A DNA stretch of 64,000 bases, taken from assembly GCF_016798325.1 (NCBI RefSeq), contig NZ_JAERVO010000002.1, forward strand, positions 496,001 to 560,000. The letters are read 5' to 3'. A program made the position numbers and the translations under genes. Shown here one piece after another: positions 59,686 to 64,000 of this stretch. The DNA comes from Marinobacter mangrovi. GTDB lineage: Bacteria; Pseudomonadota; Gammaproteobacteria; Pseudomonadales; Oleiphilaceae. Under the pieces are notes generated by a model that saw only the letters and a program-made list of their open reading frames with translations, had not been told where the DNA came from and did not search any database. Every line of letters starts with the position of its first letter. Within the stretch, counting starts at the first letter, position 1.

Positions 59686-61203
59686 TTACACCAACCGCTT
59701 GCGCTCGTTGGAAGGCGGAATATGCATGGCTTCCCGATACTTGGCCACGGTGCGTCGTGCGACCTGGATCCCCTGGTCACCCAGCAAAGCGGCAATCTTG
59801 CTGTCGCTGAGTGGCTTCTTCGGTGTTTCGGCGGCAACCAGTTTCTTGATCATGGCACGAATTGCCGTAGACGAACACTCGCCGCCTTCGTTCGTGCTGA
59901 CATGACTTGAGAAGAAATACTTGAGCTCGAAGATGCCACGCGGTGTGTGCATGTACTTCTGAGTGGTCACCCGCGAGATGGTGGATTCGTGCATCCCGAC
60001 GGCCTGGGCGATGTCAGACAGGATCAGCGGCTTCATCGCTTCTTCGCCCTGGTCGAGGAATCCCTGCTGATGCTCGACAATGCGTGTGGCGACCTTGAGC
60101 AGGGTTTCGTTACGGCTCTGCAGACTTTTGATGAACCACTTGGCTTCCTGCAGCTGATCGCGCAAATAGGTGTTGTCGGCGCTGTTGTCGGCACGTCGGA
60201 TCAGCGCTGCGTAACCCGCGTTGACGCGAATGCGCGGTGCGATTTCCGGGTTCAGCTCCACGCGCCAGCGGCCCTTGATCTTGGACACCACCACATCGGG
60301 CACCACGTAGTCCGGTTCAGCGCGATCGAGTGAGTCGCCGGGGCGTGGATTCAGGGTCTGGATCAGGGCCAGTACGGATTTGAGCTGTTCTTCCGAGAGG
60401 CGGCTGCGGCGCAGCAGCTGGGCGTAGTCCCGGTTCCCCAGCAGGTTGATGTAGTGACTGACCACCAGTCGGGCCTGTGGCAACCAGGGAGTGTCCGGCG
60501 GCAGCTGGTTGAGCTGGATCAGCAGGCATTCCTGCAGATCACGGGCGAAGACGCCGGGCGGATCAAAATGCTGAAGGCGACGCAGGACCGCCTCGACCTC
60601 GTCCATTTCCAGGGGATCTTCGTCCGCCTCATCAAGCAGGCCGGTGTGAATGTCGTCCAGGGACGTCACCAGGTAGCCACGCGGGTCCACCGAATCGAGC
60701 AGGGCATGGGCAATGGCACGGTCCCGATCGCCCATGGGCGTCAGGTTCAACTGCCAGAGGAGGTGATCCTGCAGGGTTTCGGTGGGGGAGTTGCGGGACT
60801 CGAAATCGGTGTCGTCATCGTCTTCCCCGCGTGATGCGGGAGCGGGTGCGGACTGGTAGATGTCGTCCCAGGCCGTGTCGACGGGCAGGTCGTCCGGAAT
60901 GTCCTGGTTGGTTTCGGTGTTCCAGTCCGGTTCGTCAGCGGGGTCGTCCCAACTGGTGTCTTCCTGCGACGCGTCGGAGTCGTTTTGCTCTTTGGAGTTG
61001 CTGTCGTCGGTATCGCCGTCGTTCTCGGCGGCGTCATTACCGTCCTCCTCCTCGGAGGTCTCCAGCATGGGGTTGGATTCGAGCGCCTGCTGGATTTCCT
61101 GTTGCAGGTCCAGCGTGGACAGTTGCAGCAGGCGAATGGCCTGTTGCAACTGGGGTGTCATGGTGAGCTGTTGACCCAGCTTCAGCTGAAGCGAAGCTTT
61201 CAT
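59686..61203 (-). CDS. rpoN: RNA polymerase sigma-54 factor RpoN
   Basis: RpoN directs polymerase to -24/-12 promoters opened by enhancer-binding ATPases. Two ATGs six bases apart (61209, 61203) are possible; 61203 gives [20 protein letters not shown], the usual start. The 505-aa protein has the glutamine-rich region I ([20 protein letters not shown]), a long acidic region II (residues about 50-130), the core-binding domain, and the RpoN box [10 protein letters not shown] near the C-terminus. It is 293 nt downstream of lptB, long enough for its own promoter. Confidence 0.98.
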   Translation of the reverse strand: MKASLQLKLGQQLTMTPQLQQAIRLLQLSTLDLQQEIQQALESNPMLETSEEEDGNDAAENDGDTDDSNSKEQNDSDASQEDTSWDDPADEPDWNTETNQDIPDDLPVDTAWDDIYQSAPAPASRGEDDDDTDFESRNSPTETLQDHLLWQLNLTPMGDRDRAIAHALLDSVDPRGYLVTSLDDIHTGLLDEADEDPLEMDEVEAVLRRLQHFDPPGVFARDLQECLLIQLNQLPPDTPWLPQARLVVSHYINLLGNRDYAQLLRRSRLSEEQLKSVLALIQTLNPRPGDSLDRAEPDYVVPDVVVSKIKGRWRVELNPEIAPRIRVNAGYAALIRRADNSADNTYLRDQLQEAKWFIKSLQSRNETLLKVATRIVEHQQGFLDQGEEAMKPLILSDIAQAVGMHESTISRVTTQKYMHTPRGIFELKYFFSSHVSTNEGGECSSTAIRAMIKKLVAAETPKKPLSDSKIAALLGDQGIQVARRTVAKYREAMHIPPSNERKRLV

Positions 61204-61352
61204 TACCATCGATTTAGTCCCGTCACCCTATGCCTGTCGGCTGTACTTTTGTTGCCTGGTTTTCGCGAATCACGCCACGCCCGATATCGATAGGGCCTTG
61301 AAACTTAACATGTCGAATGACGATTTGGCGCGACAAGCAAATTCTTTGCCGA

Positions 61353-61382
61353 AGTTTACTGCTATGGGTGTCCAGATGACAA
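61353..61382 (-). promoter_or_regulatory. Candidate rpoN promoter
   Basis: On the minus strand TTGTCA (61382-61377), 18 nt and TAAACT (61358-61353). The start would be about 143 nt before rpoN, in an otherwise gene-free 293-nt stretch (61204-61496). Confidence 0.4.
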
Positions 61383-61496
61383 CGTTTTGACCGTCAGGGC
61401 GAGTGGTTCGCCGTTCGGTCCTGTTTTTGAGTTTAGCGTCTCGGGGCAATTATGCGATAGCCCGGGGCGCACTTTGGCCGGATTTGTGACCGTTTT

Positions 61497-62221
<725 letters not shown>

Positions 62222-62222
<1 letters not shown>

Positions 62223-62770
62223 CAGTTGCCGCTCTCCCCGCCGGTTTTCTGGCGCGGCTGAATGACCATCTCGACCCGGCCGTCCTGATCGTTACCGTCG
62301 CGGCTGCCGCTGGCGGTGACCACGCGGGTGGCGGTGTCGTAGTTGATTTCCTCACCCTTGAAGACGTTGCCGTCCTGGTGAATCACGGCCTTCTCAATGA
62401 AGGTGATCCGGTTCTCGCCGGCGGCATAGATGATGGTCATGGCCTCGGCATCGGTCTTGGCCGTATCCGCGGTCTTGGGCTGGGTGTAATGGGCCGGTTT
62501 GCCGTGCGCCTCGATGCGGTTCAGCGCGCCTTGCTCCCGATACAGGACGACCTTGTCGGCGGTCAGTTCGGTGCCGTCCTGGCGGACCACCACGTCACCG
62601 GTGTAGATCGCGGTGCCCTTGGCGTCGTCGAGGCGTGCCTGGTCCGCGCTGACCTTGATGGGGCTGTCGGAATTGAGGTCGAAAGCCTGGGCTTGGGATG
62701 CCAGCACCAGCAGGGCGGCGCCTGCGATGCGTCGCAATAGGCGGGACTTATTGCGAAGATGACAATTCAT
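62222..62770 (-). CDS. lptA: LPS-transport periplasmic protein LptA
   Basis: LptA forms the periplasmic bridge that carries LPS from LptC to LptD. The 182-aa protein has a signal peptide ([19 protein letters not shown]) and the OstA-like beta-jellyroll repeats, including [21 protein letters not shown] and [12 protein letters not shown]. It overlaps lptC by 23 nt and lptB by 1 nt, in a tight kdsC-lptC-lptA-lptB array. Confidence 0.93.
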
Positions 62771-63341
62771 ACTGTCCTTCCACCTGTGATTGGAGTTGCA
62801 CGATCCGTTGGTCGATCCAGGCTTTCATGCCGGTGGCCCGGGTGGTGCCGCGCGGATCCCGGAGCAGCACCGGGGCGTCAGTGTGCACAATGCGCTTTTG
62901 GTTATCCAGTGTCAGATGCGTGGTTTCCAGACTGCCTTCGGACCCCGAGGCCAGCACGCGGCTGATGACCACGTTGCCGGACAGGTCAATCACATCGCGA
63001 TTGGTGCGGTAGTTGCCCTCGTCGGCGCGCATGTGCCAGGGCTGGCCGGAGTCCGCATCGATCATGGTGGCCCTGGGCTGCTGCATGTGGGCCCGGTTCT
63101 GTGCGTCAAACTGCTCGATGCGGGGGCTGCTGATCACGGTGGTGAGCTTGCCCTGTTCGTCGAAGGACCGGTATTCGCCATTGACCACAAAGCTGTCCGG
63201 CTCGTCCGGGCCGCGCAGTTCCTGGCCGATGGAGGGGCCACCCTGGTCGTCGCTGCGCCACAGCAGGCCGATCAGGACCGCCGACAGGATGGCCAGGGCC
63301 AGGAAGCGCAGACGCGGATGGTTCAGGCGGCTCAGTAACAT
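62748..63341 (-). CDS. lptC: LPS export protein LptC
   Basis: LptC is a bitopic inner-membrane protein that receives LPS from LptB2FG and passes it to LptA. The 197-aa protein has one N-terminal helix (residues about 11-28, RFLALAILSAVLIGLLW) and a periplasmic jellyroll with GEYRSFDEQGKLTTVISSP, WHMRADEGNYRTNRDVIDL and VHTDAPVLLRDP. Its start shares one base with the kdsC stop, and its end overlaps lptA by 23 nt. Confidence 0.93.
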   Translation of the reverse strand: MLLSRLNHPRLRFLALAILSAVLIGLLWRSDDQGGPSIGQELRGPDEPDSFVVNGEYRSFDEQGKLTTVISSPRIEQFDAQNRAHMQQPRATMIDADSGQPWHMRADEGNYRTNRDVIDLSGNVVISRVLASGSEGSLETTHLTLDNQKRIVHTDAPVLLRDPRGTTRATGMKAWIDQRIVQLQSQVEGQYELSSSQ

Positions 63342-63889
63342 CAGGCGCCCCGTGCGTGATAGGTGAGGTGCAGGTCCGCCAGCTTGTTCTGGGCCTGCAG
63401 GATGAGGTCGCAGATTTCCCGGACGGCGCCTTCACCGCCGGCCGTTTCGGTCGTGTAATCGGCCTGCTCGCGGACATACCAGTGGCCGTTGGGCACGGAC
63501 AGTCCCAGGCCGGCGTGCATGATGGCGCCCAGGTCTGGCAGGTCATCGCCCATGTAGGCGGACTGCTCGGCGGGCAGGTTGAGTTCCTGCAGGAGTTCGC
63601 GCAAGGCGGTTTCCTTGTCTTCTCGGCCCTGTTGCAGGTGCTTTATGCCCAGATCGCGCGCTCGTCTTGCGGTGAGTGGTGAATTGCGACCGGTTATGAT
63701 GGCGACGTCGACTCCGGCCCGCTGGAGCTGTTTGATGCCATGCCCATCGAGGATGTTAAAGGCCTTCATCTCGTCACCCTGGGCTGTGAAATACAGACGG
63801 CCATCGGTGAGGACGCCGTCCACATCCAGGGCCAGCAGGCGAATGCCGGCGGCTTTGCTGATCAGGTCGTCGGGCAACGGACGTTCCAT
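63341..63889 (-). CDS. kdsC: 3-deoxy-D-manno-octulosonate 8-phosphate phosphatase KdsC
   Basis: KdsC releases Kdo from Kdo-8-phosphate for lipid A core synthesis. ATG 63889 is preferred because AAGGAA lies 7 nt upstream; an in-frame ATG at 63910 adds seven residues. The 182-aa HAD-fold C1-type phosphatase shows the nucleophile motif LLALDVDGVLTDGR (Asp22, Asp24), IITGRNSPLTARRARDLGI and the metal motif YMGDDLPDLGAI. It lies 46 nt downstream of kdsD. Confidence 0.96.
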   Translation of the reverse strand: MERPLPDDLISKAAGIRLLALDVDGVLTDGRLYFTAQGDEMKAFNILDGHGIKQLQRAGVDVAIITGRNSPLTARRARDLGIKHLQQGREDKETALRELLQELNLPAEQSAYMGDDLPDLGAIMHAGLGLSVPNGHWYVREQADYTTETAGGEGAVREICDLILQAQNKLADLHLTYHARGA

Positions 63890-63935
63890 GAAGGGTTCCT
63901 TTAACATCACTTTCAGGTTAACGGGTTCTGGCGCC

Positions 63936-64000
63936 TCAGAGTACGCCGGCGCGCAACAGGTCGTGCATATTGATTGCGCCGACCAGGTCGCCGTTGCGGT
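63936..64000 (-). CDS. kdsD: Arabinose-5-phosphate isomerase KdsD, C-terminal fragment
   Basis: Only the last 20 codons and the stop are in the window; the gene enters from the right edge. The residues end in NGDLVGAINMHDLLRAGVL, which fits the end of the second CBS domain of KdsD. KdsD converts ribulose-5-phosphate to arabinose-5-phosphate, the first step of Kdo synthesis. Its position upstream of kdsC and the lpt genes supports the call. Confidence 0.85.
   Translation of the reverse strand, partial: RNGDLVGAINMHDLLRAGVL

Overview
The window is chromosomal core genome of a G+C-rich (about 60% by eye) marine-type gammaproteobacterium. The gene orders mutL-miaA-hfq-hflX-hflK-hflC-hisZ-purA, cmoA-cmoB, bioBFHCD, miaB-phoH-ybeY-corC-lnt, leuS-lptE-holA, gatCAB, mreBCD-maf-rng-yhdP and kdsD-kdsC-lptCAB-rpoN-hpf-ptsN-rapZ-ptsO-mgtE, with paired long acyl-CoA dehydrogenases, suggest the Marinobacter/Pseudomonas side of the class. 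Marinobacter-like is an inference from gene order and protein sequence; no database was searched. I see no phage, complete IS, CRISPR array, rRNA or tRNA.

Layout. 1-8.4 kb (+): mismatch repair end, tRNA modification, RNA chaperone, the HflKC membrane protease regulator, histidine and purine biosynthesis. 8.4-13.2 kb (-): srkA-hypothetical-cmoA-cmoB, a small membrane protein and a DMT exporter. 13.3-14.4 kb (+): an FAD oxidoreductase whose last codons are displaced by an apparent one-base deletion. 14.4-19.7 kb: comF, divergent from a biotin operon with a visible BirA operator. 19.75-20.7 kb (+): a tiny flagellar-rod-like protein and an HExxH protein. 20.7-24.7 kb (+): two paralogous acyl-CoA dehydrogenases, the first behind PsrA-like sites. 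24.8-36.3 kb, mostly (-): a divergent endonuclease I homologue, holA-lptE-leuS, and the miaB to lnt operon. 36.5-38.6 kb: a DUF1820 protein, trmH and a nucleoid-associated protein. 38.7-45.5 kb (-): cysDN, a PilZ protein and gatCAB. 45.7-55.3 kb (+): mreBCD, maf, rng, yhdP and a nitrilase. 55.4-64 kb (-): darP, mgtE, the nitrogen-PTS/rpoN cluster and the Lpt/Kdo genes, entering from kdsD at the right edge.

How it works together. Envelope biogenesis is the main theme: LptA, LptB, LptC and LptE, KdsC and KdsD, Lnt, YhdP and MreBCD make and place outer membrane and wall components. A second theme is RNA and translation quality (MiaA, MiaB, TrmH, CmoA/CmoB, Hfq, HflX, YbeY, RNase G, DarP, HPF, GatCAB, LeuS). 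The rpoN cluster couples nitrogen-PTS signalling to sigma-54.

Most worth a second look: a structured leader upstream of mgtE built on a long imperfect inverted repeat; CysN carrying a shrunken APS-kinase domain without its P-loop; mreC with no canonical start codon where its ribosome binding site and conserved N-terminus point; the FAD oxidoreductase frameshift; a minimal rod-like axial protein beside an HExxH protein; and an endonuclease I homologue without the usual catalytic motif.
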